In this document: piece by piece, positions 8,215 through 16,095 of the stretch
How positions within the stretch are numbered: the stretch's first letter is position 1
Layout of the letters: the number at the start of each line of letters is the position of its first letter
Assembly (NCBI GenBank): GCA_016839365.1
Contig: JAEOUH010000068.1
Location: forward strand, 1 to 44,087
Length of the DNA stretch: 44,087 nucleotides
From: Candidatus Hermodarchaeota archaeon
GTDB taxonomy: Archaea; Asgardarchaeota; Hermodarchaeia; Hermodarchaeales; Hermodarchaeaceae
Direction: 5' to 3'
Made by a program: the position numbers and the translations under genes
The notes under the pieces: model-generated
Databases searched by the model: none
Told to the model about the DNA's origin: nothing
The model's input: only the letters and a program-made list of their open reading frames with translations

Positions 8215-8982
8215 ATGAACATGGTCAAGCCATCACTGTTTCTCCCGCAGATGCCTAAATCGTTGCTAATTTCTGTTACTGCATTGATGACTGCACTTGT
8301 AGCGATTCTAACCGCAGCATTCCAAATCTATGTGCCTTTCACCTATGGTTACTTCAATTTTGGTGAGGTAGGAGTCTACATAACAGCTATTTTGTTTGGT
8401 CCAATTGTCGGGGCTGTAGCCGGTGGGGTTGGTTCAATGCTTGCTGATATTATGACTGGCTTTCTTCACTATGCGTTAGCAACACTAGTAATCAAAGGAG
8501 CGGAAGGATTCCTCGTTGGATATTTGAGCTGGGCGTTTAGAGACAGGTTTTCATCAAAGATGCTTAGATATCTTGGGCTTGTACTTGGGCTCGGTTTAGC
8601 CACCTGTCTAATTTTCATCGGGGTCCTTCGATTTAGTGGCGAAATTCAATGGAGTGGCGGCAGCGAGGTACTTCCTTGGTGGCTTATTCCCTTCTTCCTC
8701 CCCTCATGGGTGTGGATAGTCTTTGGAATTGTGTTTGGAGCAATGACTGTTTATATCACCTACCACTATCAACCAAAGGCCGCGTGGAATGCAACCGCAA
8801 TGCTGCTGGGTGGCTCAATAATGATAACTGGGTACTTTCTCTACCAGCTGCTGATTTTTCAATACGCAGCATTCGCCGAATTGCCTTTCAACTTTATGCA
8901 AGCCATTATAGGAATTATGATAGCCCTCCCAATCACTGAACGACTCCTACTTACTGTGAAGAATTTAGGATGGATAGGCTAA
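8215..8982 (+). CDS. ECF-transporter substrate-binding (S) component, membrane protein
   Basis: About 255 residues with roughly six membrane helices. The first half has the family pattern: a helix with ALMTALVAILTAAFQI, a YFNFGEVGVYITAILFGP segment, then GGVGSMLADIMTG, all typical of ECF S components that bind vitamins. It is longer than usual (S components are mostly 170-210) because of an inserted hydrophilic loop around residues 145-160. No EcfA ATPase or EcfT gene lies in the window, so it would share an energising module encoded elsewhere. Its place beside CoA genes suggests pantothenate or a related precursor, which is an inference. A GTG at 8206 is a possible earlier start; ATG 8215 is preferred because the AAGTGAG it follows looks like its ribosome site. 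Confidence 0.85.
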   Translation: MNMVKPSLFLPQMPKSLLISVTALMTALVAILTAAFQIYVPFTYGYFNFGEVGVYITAILFGPIVGAVAGGVGSMLADIMTGFLHYALATLVIKGAEGFLVGYLSWAFRDRFSSKMLRYLGLVLGLGLATCLIFIGVLRFSGEIQWSGGSEVLPWWLIPFFLPSWVWIVFGIVFGAMTVYITYHYQPKAAWNATAMLLGGSIMITGYFLYQLLIFQYAAFAELPFNFMQAIIGIMIALPITERLLLTVKNLGWIG

Positions 8983-9060
8983 TACTAATGGCGAGCCGCA
9001 GATTTTTAACCGCCTGAATCAAGTGATAGTGCCAATATCAGCCTATTCCCCGTGTTGTCT

Positions 9061-9456
9061 ATGACCGAGCCACCCGAAATTGAAGATCCAATGGAAGCCA
9101 TAATGCAGATACTTCGGGAGGCAGAACAGAGCGTAGACGGCATCCAAGGCGTTGCTGTTGTTTCTACCGACGGGCTTCCCATGGCGAGTGCAGTTGATGC
9201 AAAGATCGGGGAAGCTGAATTAGCCGCCTTAGCCTCTTCCATGCTCTCCATCGGATCAACGACCATGGACAATCTCAAGAAAGGCGACCTTGATAATATC
9301 TATGTGAAATGCGAAAAAGGCTATATTCTACTACGGTACAGCGGGCCCTTAGCGGTTGTTCTGTTTATCACGGAAAAGGATGCACGGCTGGGTCCTTTAC
9401 TGTTGGAGCTTAAACGGACTGCAGCGCGTTTAGAAAAGATGCTAGGCTTTGGCTAG
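9061..9456 (+). CDS. roadblock/LC7-domain protein
   Basis: 131 residues, a single roadblock/LC7 domain. The pattern IQGVAVVSTDGLPMAS, then a helix with LASSMLSIG, then IYVKCEKGYILLRYSGPLAVVLFITEKDARLG is classic for the family. Such proteins partner MglA/Ras-like GTPases in prokaryotes and make up Ragulator and dynein light-chain complexes in eukaryotes. Residues 1-25 form an extra acidic helix. A GTG at 9052 would add three residues; ATG 9061 is preferred. No Shine-Dalgarno is seen, but a TATA-like TTTTTAA lies at 9003-9009. It converges with hypB. Confidence 0.9.
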   Translation: MTEPPEIEDPMEAIMQILREAEQSVDGIQGVAVVSTDGLPMASAVDAKIGEAELAALASSMLSIGSTTMDNLKKGDLDNIYVKCEKGYILLRYSGPLAVVLFITEKDARLGPLLLELKRTAARLEKMLGFG

Positions 9457-9472
9457 AAGTTAAAATCTAATC

Positions 9473-10225
9473 TTAGAATCCTAAGTATTGGATTACCTCA
9501 TCAACCCCAATATTGTTTCGCACACTTGTTCTAAAAACCTTAAGTTTCGGATTAATTTGCTTAGCGTCTCGTTCCAATTGGTCAACATCAACTTCCATAA
9601 CTTTGGCCAAATCGATTTTATTGATGACCAAGATGTCTGCTTCATGAAACATAACCGGATGTTTTTGAATCATCCATGGTCCCTCTGTGACACTCACTAC
9701 AACAAGGCGTAGGTGACTCCCTAATGGAAAATCCGCTGGACAGATAAGGTTACCAACGTTTTCGATGATAATGATCTTCGTTGAAGATATATCAGCTGAG
9801 GCAAGAGCCTTTTGGATGAGTTTCGCATCCAGGTGGCATTCAACGCCAGTATTAACCTGAATGGTCTTCACACCATGCTGGGCGATACGGTCTGCATCAA
9901 TGGTTGTAGTAACATCACCTGCGATAACCAGAATCTCATCCTGCCGGTGAGCAAGTTTTTGTGAAATGGCTTCAATCAATGAGGTCTTTCCCGACCCAAC
10001 ACTACCTAGAATATTGACAGTTCGAATTCCATGTTCGTTGAAATATTCAAGATTCTCATGGGCTAGCGCTTTGTTACGATCCATGAAGTTTTCTTCTAAC
10101 TTGATATCAACGATTTCAGAACCTGTGGGATGGGAATGCCCGTGACTGTGACCATGAGCGTGATGGTGTTCACCTTCATCTGGGGTGATGACGATACGTT
10201 TCTTCTCTTCCTCTTTAGGCGCCAT
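9473..10225 (-). CDS. hypB: HypB, GTPase for hydrogenase nickel insertion
   Basis: 250 residues. It uses GTP hydrolysis to help load nickel into NiFe-hydrogenase or related enzymes. After a basic N-terminus there is a His-rich metal-binding stretch at 20-32 (HHHAHGHSHGHSH). The SIMIBI-class G domain begins near 70 with the P-loop GSVGSGKTS (74-82). The family motifs NTGVECHLDA, ENVGNLICPADFPLG and NKIDLA follow. A strong Shine-Dalgarno (GGGAGGAT) precedes ATG 10225. No hydrogenase subunit, HypA, HypC, HypD or true HypE is in the window, so the partner enzyme is encoded elsewhere. Confidence 0.95.
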   Translation of the reverse strand: MAPKEEEKKRIVITPDEGEHHHAHGHSHGHSHPTGSEIVDIKLEENFMDRNKALAHENLEYFNEHGIRTVNILGSVGSGKTSLIEAISQKLAHRQDEILVIAGDVTTTIDADRIAQHGVKTIQVNTGVECHLDAKLIQKALASADISSTKIIIIENVGNLICPADFPLGSHLRLVVVSVTEGPWMIQKHPVMFHEADILVINKIDLAKVMEVDVDQLERDAKQINPKLKVFRTSVRNNIGVDEVIQYLGF

Positions 10226-10377
10226 CGATTATCCTCCCTGTCTGAAAATCCTAGCCTGCTCTGTGCTTTTTCAATGATTCCATCATTCTAATCGGCTAAT
10301 GAAGAAGGCGACTAAAATCGTGACTTTTTAAAATAAATAGAAGTTGCACCCTACATTGTACGGTTGGAGGTATTTAG

Positions 10378-11175
10378 GTGCAGGCACTACACATCACCGA
10401 AACCCGAGCGATAGTTCCCGTTACCCGGAAGCTGACCCAACTCCGTTATACAGTTGATGATTTAGCAGGTTCAACAGGAGCTGGCGAAGAAGAAACCTCC
10501 TCTCAAAGAGGGCAGCGTGGTCGAATGAGTGCACGACGGATTGGGCAACTTCTCCCTAATGCCACTTTACAAGTTCAGAAAGCCTCATCCGAATTCATCG
10601 AATTGAACCTTTCCTATGAACGCCTCGTTCGAATTCCCGAAATCAGCGGACGTCAAAGACGATATCGAACAGTTCCCTATTCTGTGACCTCACAAATATT
10701 GTGGAGGCCAGAAACAGGCTTCTGCTTCATCATGGATGTTCCCCGCCGGTCCGTTAGTGCAGCGACTTGGTTATTATCATCTGCAGTTCTCGGATATCCT
10801 GGGCGACTTAACTCGTATGACATTAATCGGACGAAGATGCGTAATATTATCCGTTATGTCACAGGTTCTTCAGATGGAGGACCAGGTGAATTAGTTCGAG
10901 CTGTCTTTCGAGGCGTTGAGTTCAACGGAACTAGCCTAGACGAAGTCAATCTTCGTGCCCATGATTTAGATAAATTGGATCTCTATAAGGATGTTCAAAA
11001 AAGCGCCGATTCCATTCACGCAATCAGTTTCATCACTCCTATCATAGAAGACATCGGGCGACCACTGGCATGCCGAATGGATGCAACCGGGGCAGTACAA
11101 ATCTATTCACAACGAATTGCGGATGAGACCCTCAAGGCCTTTCTACTATGGATTGAGGGTATGCTTGCGAAGTAA
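10378..11175 (+). CDS. conserved-looking protein of unknown function
   Basis: 265 residues with no signal peptide or membrane helix. I do not recognise a family. The N-terminal third is polar with a Ser/Glu/Gly-rich, probably disordered loop (about 35-50) followed by an arginine-rich stretch. The rest looks like an alpha/beta fold with the segments FCFIMDVPRRSVSAATWLLS and ISFITPIIEDIGR. It starts at GTG 10378, with GGAGGT at 10366-10371 giving good spacing. A TATA-like TTTTTTAAAATAA run lies about 50 bases upstream. It may be co-transcribed with the PRPP synthetase gene, 90 bases downstream. Confidence 0.7.
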   Translation: MQALHITETRAIVPVTRKLTQLRYTVDDLAGSTGAGEEETSSQRGQRGRMSARRIGQLLPNATLQVQKASSEFIELNLSYERLVRIPEISGRQRRYRTVPYSVTSQILWRPETGFCFIMDVPRRSVSAATWLLSSAVLGYPGRLNSYDINRTKMRNIIRYVTGSSDGGPGELVRAVFRGVEFNGTSLDEVNLRAHDLDKLDLYKDVQKSADSIHAISFITPIIEDIGRPLACRMDATGAVQIYSQRIADETLKAFLLWIEGMLAK

Positions 11176-11265
11176 TCCATGCACAATAATTCCGCAATTG
11201 ACTTCCATTAAGCTTATTTGCCCTTGGTCGAACGTAAGGGACACCACCTCTTGAGGACATGGTCC

Positions 11266-12156
11266 ATGGTCTTAGTTACAAGTGGTACACCATCTAAATT
11301 CCTCGCTTGGAATGTCGCCCAAACGCTCAAAGCCGAGTACTTGAACACCGAAATCAAGCACTTCCCTGATGGTGAGACATACATTCGATTTCTTGGAGAT
11401 GTCACAAAAGAAGATGTCATTGTCATCCAATCCTTGGCTCTCAAACCCAACGATTATCTCATCGAACTCTTCCTCATGCTAGATGCCCTCAAAGATCTCA
11501 AAGCGAAACGTGTTGTCACCGTCTTACCTTATTTTGCTTATGCTCGACAGGATGAGCGCTTCAAGCCAGGCGAAGCTATTAGCCTAAAAACTGTAAGCAG
11601 ACTAATCGAAGCCGCTGGTTCAGATTATATCTATACAATCGACTCTCATCGGCACCGGGTTGTTGATCAAGATGAACTCACAACTGTTCCCCTACATGAT
11701 CTAAGTGCTATGGAAGAACTAGCGAAGTACATGAACAGCAAACATACGCTTCACAATCTCGCTGTCATTGGTCCTGATTCGGAGGCAGGGGCATGGGCAA
11801 AAATTGCTGCAGACGCCCTATCTGTGGATTACGATGCCCTCGTTAAGAAACGACACGACGCTGAAACCGTAGAAATTCAACCCCGTGAACTAAACCTCAA
11901 AGGACGGGACGTACTCATCGTCGACGACATCATCAGCACAGGAAACACCATTATCAAAGCCATTGACGTCTTGAAGAAAAATGGGGCCAAAGACGTCTAC
12001 GTTGCATGTACACATCCGCTCTTGGTCCTCAATGCATTGGTCCGAATATATGAGGCAGGCGCTCTCGATGTAGTCGGTACAGACACAGTGCCCTCAGGCA
12101 TAAGCCATGTTTCAGTTGCTCCCGTCATTGTTGATGCCCTAAAGAAGTTGAAATAA
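11266..12156 (+). CDS. prs: ribose-phosphate pyrophosphokinase (PRPP synthetase)
   Basis: 296 residues, normal for archaeal Prs. It makes PRPP from ribose 5-phosphate and ATP for nucleotide, histidine and tryptophan synthesis. Visible motifs are FPDGETYIRF, the catalytic flexible-loop region PYFAYARQDERFKPGEAIS, the metal-binding TIDSHRH, a GPDSEAGAWA phosphate-binding segment, and the PRPP loop VLIVDDIISTGNTI. The open frame extends upstream to a TTG at 11218. ATG 11266 fits the family N-terminus (MVLVTSGTPS) and has GAGG at 11253-11256. A zinc-binding small protein follows after 15 bases. Confidence 0.95.
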   Translation: MVLVTSGTPSKFLAWNVAQTLKAEYLNTEIKHFPDGETYIRFLGDVTKEDVIVIQSLALKPNDYLIELFLMLDALKDLKAKRVVTVLPYFAYARQDERFKPGEAISLKTVSRLIEAAGSDYIYTIDSHRHRVVDQDELTTVPLHDLSAMEELAKYMNSKHTLHNLAVIGPDSEAGAWAKIAADALSVDYDALVKKRHDAETVEIQPRELNLKGRDVLIVDDIISTGNTIIKAIDVLKKNGAKDVYVACTHPLLVLNALVRIYEAGALDVVGTDTVPSGISHVSVAPVIVDALKKLK

Positions 12157-12171
12157 CTGGTGAAATCTTGC

Positions 12172-12441
12172 ATGTCTAGCCCTCCACGAAAATTCTGGAA
12201 AGCACTCAAATGCCCAGTCTGTGGTGAACGTGCAGTATTTTACGTTACGATGGATGCAGTTAAGGATGCAACCCAATATCCTGTTCCATTCGAAGTTATA
12301 CACGAGGACCACAAATTCACAATATTTCTTGATTCGGGGTTGCTGATTAGCCGGATAGAGGAATTTCCAGCACCTCCCCAACCGGTAGTTACACAGCAAC
12401 GCAAATCCAAACAGAAAACCAAAAGCAAAAAGACTAAATAA
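12172..12441 (+). CDS. small protein with one CxxC motif and basic tail
   Basis: 89 residues. It has a single CPVCGE knuckle near residue 14, a beta-rich middle (PVPFEVIHEDHKFTIFLDS) and a lysine-rich tail of about 20 residues. One knuckle alone cannot make a full zinc site, so dimerisation or other ligands such as histidine would be needed. ATG 12172 is preferred over GTG 12160 because GGTGA at 12159-12163 serves as its Shine-Dalgarno. It follows prs closely and is probably in the same transcript. Function unknown; the tail suggests nucleic acid contact. Confidence 0.65.
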   Translation: MSSPPRKFWKALKCPVCGERAVFYVTMDAVKDATQYPVPFEVIHEDHKFTIFLDSGLLISRIEEFPAPPQPVVTQQRKSKQKTKSKKTK

Positions 12442-12480
12442 GGCATCTTTAAATCCTTGCGCTGAAGCCCGTTAGTGTAG

Positions 12481-12505
12481 AATACTTCAAAGCGAGTATA
12501 CACCA
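12481..12505 (+). other. tRNA intron 1, non-canonical, in the D loop
   Basis: A perfect bulge-helix-bulge can be drawn. GTGT (12475-12478) pairs with ACAC (12500-12503) as the 4-bp central helix. The 3-base bulges are AGA (12479-12481) and CAT (12504-12506). The inner helix is ATACT/AGTAT (12482-12486 with 12495-12499), closed by an 8-base loop. Cutting after the second base of each bulge removes exactly 25 bases and restores the standard D loop. Confidence 0.85.
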
Positions 12506-12528
12506 TGGTCAATCATCCGAGGCTCTGG

Positions 12529-12553
12529 ACCCACTCATCATAGCGGAGGAGAA
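12529..12553 (+). other. tRNA intron 2, canonical position 37/38
   Basis: The outer helix is the anticodon stem CGAGG/CCTTG. The central 4-bp helix is CTCT (12523-12526) with GGAG (12548-12551), including one G-U pair. The bulges are GGA (12527-12529) and AAA (12552-12554). Cutting after the second base of each bulge removes 25 bases. The inner helix is weak. The intron is the same length as the D-loop intron but unlike it in sequence. Confidence 0.85.
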
Positions 12554-12609
12554 ACCTTGGGACCGCGGTTCGAATCCGCGACGGGCTACCACTTTTCTTC
12601 TACAACAAA

Positions 12610-13158
12610 CTATCGGTCGAAGAATATATTCTTGCCCGTGACGGCTAGCGGAATTCCAATAATAATCGTGGAGTCGGGCATGAGGTTTAGTCCATATGCT
12701 GCGGCTCCAGCACGGAAGAATATCCGGTTATCAACATTATGGATTTGAGCAGTTTTCACAGCACTTCCCAAGGCAATGCCCATATCCAGTGCTTTGATGA
12801 TACAGGTAGGTCCGGCAAAAAAGTGCCCCTCTTTTCGTCCTGCCTTTAGCATCTGGCTACAATTTTCGTATCCACAAGCACCACATTGTGTGCCCAAAGC
12901 CTTTGGTCCCTTCAGCCCAATCAGAACTAATACGGCACAATCTTCAACATTTTTTGCATCGCGAGTCCAATGATCGTCAGGGGCATTTGACATCTTACGT
13001 AATTCCTTGGCAACAACATCCTTTTCATTCCCTGTCAAAATCATCGATTCAAGATCATCAATTCCTTTGCCCTTCGGTGCGGTTCGTGCTGCAAGCAGCA
13101 TCATTCTAGCAACATCGATGAGGGCTTTGGTTTCTTCTTCTGAGCCAGTAATTCGCAT
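12610..13158 (-). CDS. DUF2148 ferredoxin-domain protein
   Basis: 182 residues, the size of the archaeal and bacterial DUF2148 family (COG4739). Cysteines lie in CGACGYENC and a following PTC, which together suit one iron-sulfur cluster. The N-terminal half has MMLLAARTAPKGKGIDDLE, resembling nitroreductase-like flavoproteins. The C-terminus has a conserved-looking glycine-rich DSTIIIGIPLAVTGKNIFFDR end. The role of the family is not established; a redox function is likely. It converges with the tRNA-Gln gene 18 bases away. ATG 13158 has GGTG 5 bases upstream. Confidence 0.88.
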   Translation of the reverse strand: MRITGSEEETKALIDVARMMLLAARTAPKGKGIDDLESMILTGNEKDVVAKELRKMSNAPDDHWTRDAKNVEDCAVLVLIGLKGPKALGTQCGACGYENCSQMLKAGRKEGHFFAGPTCIIKALDMGIALGSAVKTAQIHNVDNRIFFRAGAAAYGLNLMPDSTIIIGIPLAVTGKNIFFDR

Positions 13159-13315
13159 AAGAACACCAGTTCCTGTGTGTTACCCTTTCTAATTTTAGGC
13201 TTTACCTTCGACGGGTTGTCTATAATTCATAAACCCGAAAGGCTAATTTTTGTTGTCTGTGCTGCTATGTACCATATTACATCGAACTAGGCAGAACCTC
13301 AGTGAGGAAGGGTAC

Positions 13316-14311
13316 TTGTCAAACGTACTTTGTCTATCAATTGGGACAGCAGCACTACTCGGACTCGTCCAGTGTAAATTAGATGCTCTACCGACAACAG
13401 CATACACCATGACCTATACAGAGTCACGCTGTAGCGCGAATTGCGCATTCTGTGCCCAGGCACGTAAAAGCCGTGCAAAGGCCAATCAGCTCTCACGGAT
13501 AACCTGGCCATCATATCCGCTTGACAAAATCATTAACGCCCTAATCGAACAAAATTCGAACCAGCCCTTTCAGCGTCTCTGTATCCAAACACTTTGCTAT
13601 CCAAATCTGTTCGAGAATCTGACACAGTTGGTTACTCTCTTCAGGAGCCATCTGCCAAATATTCCCCTATCCATTGCGCTCCCTCCTATGGAAGCAAAGC
13701 AGCTTCAAGCCCTCTACAATCAAGGCGTTGATCGTGTGGCAGTGTCGCTTGACGCTATTACTCCAAGATTGTTTAATGAAATCAAAGGCGCTGGAGTGAA
13801 AAGCCCTTTTTCTTGGAAGCATCATCTTCGCGCTTTAGGCATTGCACGATCGATTTTTGGACCGGGTCGGGCAACTACGCACCTCATCATTGGGTTGGGT
13901 GAAACAGAACGCCAAGCGGTTCATCTGATCCAACAGCTTGTCAACAAGTCCATCACCGTTGGACTATTCCCCTTCACACCGATTCCTGGAACCTCCTTAG
14001 CAAATCGAGAACGTCCAACACTTCAGCAATACCGTCGAATTCAACTAGCTCATCATTTGTTACAAAACCGACTTGTAACCTTGGATCAGATTCAGTACAA
14101 CTCAAGACAGGATATTACGAAATTTAATGTGCATCGAGAAATCCTAGCGGATATTATTGCACGAGGGAAGGCTTTTCAAACAGCAGGTTGCCCGTCATGT
14201 AATCGCCCTTTCTTTACAGAGCAACCCGGAGGCCCAATCTACAACTATCCAGAAGCGCCTACCGCGCATGTCCTTGAAGAAATCGCATATCAACTGGCAG
14301 GAGTTCTCTAA
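13316..14311 (+). CDS. lipS1: radical SAM lipoyl synthase subunit LipS1
   Basis: 331 residues. The radical SAM motif CSANCAFC (Cys39, 43, 46) binds the SAM-cleaving [4Fe-4S] cluster. A C-terminal CPSCNRPFF likely holds an auxiliary cluster. The family resembles biotin synthase but has the N-terminal SIGTAALLGL of LipS1. In archaea LipS1 and LipS2 together insert two sulfurs into an octanoylated lipoyl domain, replacing LipA. The context of a lipoate ligase followed by a second radical SAM gene fits exactly. The open frame begins at TTG 13250; TTG 13316 is preferred because GAGG at 13304-13307 is well spaced. Confidence 0.85.
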   Translation: MSNVLCLSIGTAALLGLVQCKLDALPTTAYTMTYTESRCSANCAFCAQARKSRAKANQLSRITWPSYPLDKIINALIEQNSNQPFQRLCIQTLCYPNLFENLTQLVTLFRSHLPNIPLSIALPPMEAKQLQALYNQGVDRVAVSLDAITPRLFNEIKGAGVKSPFSWKHHLRALGIARSIFGPGRATTHLIIGLGETERQAVHLIQQLVNKSITVGLFPFTPIPGTSLANRERPTLQQYRRIQLAHHLLQNRLVTLDQIQYNSRQDITKFNVHREILADIIARGKAFQTAGCPSCNRPFFTEQPGGPIYNYPEAPTAHVLEEIAYQLAGVL

Positions 14312-14314
14312 TAC

Positions 14315-15112
14315 ATGGCCACACTGTGGCGCTTAATCCGCACCGGCATCTTCAACGCCTATGAAAACATGGCGATTGACCATGTTCTACTCGATGCATG
14401 CCATAAAGAAACCGCTGCTAACACAGTTCGATTCTATCGCTGGAACCCCTCCGCTGTCTCTATTGGACGATTTCAGCACCTCGAAGACGAAGTCGATGTG
14501 GATGCCTGTCGGAAGCTCAACGTTGACATCGTCCGGCGACTATCAAGTGGTGGCGCGGTGTACCATGATTTTGAAGGCGAACTCACCTACAGTATTATCT
14601 GTCGAACGCAAGATATGCAACTCTCGTCCGACGTTGTTGAAACTTACCAGCACCTATGCCAAGGACTTCTCATAGGGTTGAATCGGCTTGGTGTTAGTGC
14701 TAAGTACTCAGCTGGGTCAGAGAATTTTTGTCCCAACCTCTTTGTGAGGAAACGGAAAATCTCTGGAAATGCCCAATCCCGTCGTGGAAACACCTTACTT
14801 CAGCATGGCACGATCCTTCGTAAACTCGATTTTGTCAAGATGTTCACCGTCTTGAAGGTGAATAAACAAAAAGCCGATGAAATCATAATCAAGAAAGCAG
14901 TTAGTAGCCTAACCTCACTACAGCATGAACTCGGAACACCTCCACCCTTCGGCCAAATCGAAGAAGCCCTGATTGAAGGATTATCTGGCACATTACCGGC
15001 ACGGTTCTATGAAGAAGGTTTGACTGATGCTGAACTCCAATCTGCTCAAAAAATAGCCGAATCTTGGTACGCAAAGTCCGATTGGACATACCAACGGGGG
15101 CTAACGAAATGA
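14315..15112 (+). CDS. lplA: lipoate--protein ligase A family enzyme
   Basis: 265 residues of the BPL/LplA catalytic fold. It attaches lipoate or octanoate to a lysine of lipoyl-domain proteins through an acyl-AMP. Key segments are NMAIDHVLLDAC, the nucleotide-binding RRLSSGGAVYHD (74-85) and the catalytic lysine in RKISGNAQ (Lys148), followed by LLQHGTIL. It lies 3 bases after lipS1, and its TGA stop overlaps the lipS2 ATG by four bases. It probably supplies the octanoyl- or lipoyl-domain substrate for the LipS1/LipS2 pair. The C-terminal accessory part is short. Confidence 0.92.
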   Translation: MATLWRLIRTGIFNAYENMAIDHVLLDACHKETAANTVRFYRWNPSAVSIGRFQHLEDEVDVDACRKLNVDIVRRLSSGGAVYHDFEGELTYSIICRTQDMQLSSDVVETYQHLCQGLLIGLNRLGVSAKYSAGSENFCPNLFVRKRKISGNAQSRRGNTLLQHGTILRKLDFVKMFTVLKVNKQKADEIIIKKAVSSLTSLQHELGTPPPFGQIEEALIEGLSGTLPARFYEEGLTDAELQSAQKIAESWYAKSDWTYQRGLTK

Positions 15113-16068
15113 GCTCCTTGAGTAAGGGAGCAAACAACCTACGTGACTGGTTCAGAGTGCCCTCCACAGAACTCATGGAACTATTCTCATATACCCAAAC
15201 CCTGACCGAAGAAGCTTTCAAACGGCAAATTACCATTTTCAATCCAGGTGCCGAATTTCCCTCTATTTCTATTACAGGCCATCAGTGCCAACTAAATTGT
15301 CAACATTGTGCCAAGCATTTCATTCAATCAATGCACCCGATTACAAACCCTCAGGAACTCATCACCTTTTGTGAAGAACTAGATCGCCGAGCAGCTGTCG
15401 GTTGCCTAATCAGTGGCGGCTGCGACGACACTGGCGCTATCCCTCTTACTCCCTTTTTACCCGCTCTAGCACACATCAAACACTCAACGAAACTTTTTCT
15501 GAATGTTCATACGGGATTCCTCACCGATTCTCAAGCAGCTGAACTATCTCAAACTGGAATAGACTGCGCATCGATTGATGTTGTAGGTGACGACTCAACG
15601 ATTCAGCTAGTCTATGGTTTGAAGCAACGAACCACAAAGGACTATTTCACAACTCTAGCAGCACTTCGAGCGCACAAGATTTCCACAGCACCTCACATTT
15701 GTGTGGGTCTCCATCATGGAAAACTAGTCGGTGAATTTGATGCCTTACAACTCATCAAGCAAACTATTGAACCTAGATTCCTTGTTATAATTGCCCTAAT
15801 GCCCACTAAAGGCACACCTATGAGTAATTGCCAACCTCCACACCCCTACGACATTGCCCGCGTCTGTGCCATCGCCCGGCTATTCTTCCCCAAAACGGAA
15901 ATCACCCTTGGCTGCATGCGACCCCGTGGCAGCATTCGGCGTCAAACGGAACAGCTCGCAATTCAGGCTGGGGTTACACGCCTTGTTCAACCTACCAGAG
16001 CTACGCTCCAATACCTGGAAAAAAATGGTTATACAATCAACAGGCAAAATGCCTGTTGTGTGATTTAG
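15109..16068 (+). CDS. lipS2: radical SAM lipoyl synthase subunit LipS2
   Basis: 319 residues. The radical SAM cysteines are in CQLNCQHC (Cys60, 64, 67). They are followed by a conserved-type ISGGCDDTGAIPL segment. GCMRPRG lies near the C-terminus, and the last residues are NACCVI, two cysteines that could ligate a second cluster. It works with LipS1 in sulfur insertion. The frame extends 45 bases upstream into lplA. ATG 15109 is chosen because it forms the ATGA overlap with the lplA stop and keeps the three-gene operon coupled. Confidence 0.87.
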   Translation: MSSLSKGANNLRDWFRVPSTELMELFSYTQTLTEEAFKRQITIFNPGAEFPSISITGHQCQLNCQHCAKHFIQSMHPITNPQELITFCEELDRRAAVGCLISGGCDDTGAIPLTPFLPALAHIKHSTKLFLNVHTGFLTDSQAAELSQTGIDCASIDVVGDDSTIQLVYGLKQRTTKDYFTTLAALRAHKISTAPHICVGLHHGKLVGEFDALQLIKQTIEPRFLVIIALMPTKGTPMSNCQPPHPYDIARVCAIARLFFPKTEITLGCMRPRGSIRRQTEQLAIQAGVTRLVQPTRATLQYLEKNGYTINRQNACCVI

Positions 16069-16095
16069 GCACTTGCTTCGAAGACGGTTTCAGGT

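Larger units (their letters stand above)
12466..12591 (+). tRNA. tRNA-Gln (anticodon CUG) with two introns
   Basis: The acceptor AGCCCGT (12466-12472) pairs fully with ACGGGCT (12581-12587), followed by discriminator A and an encoded CCA (12589-12591). The T arm is CGCGG-TTCGAAT-CCGCG. The anticodon stem CGAGG (12518-12522) pairs with CCTTG (12555-12559), and the loop CTCTGGA carries anticodon CTG at 12525-12527. Two 25-base introns interrupt it: 12481-12505 in the D loop and 12529-12553 after position 37. Removing both leaves a 76-base tRNA including CCA, with a D arm GTGTAG-TGGTCAATCAT of the form usual in archaeal tRNA-Gln. An A/T-rich element CTAAATA at 12434-12440 is a possible TATA box. 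Confidence 0.9.

Noticed and set aside
12240..12512. Minus-strand frame crossing the start of the tRNA gene
   Set aside because: It overlaps both a better supported coding gene and tRNA-Gln exons, and has no ribosome site or domain.
12555..12591. Integration or attachment site at the tRNA 3' end
   Set aside because: No integrase, direct repeat of the tRNA end or mobile-element gene was found nearby.
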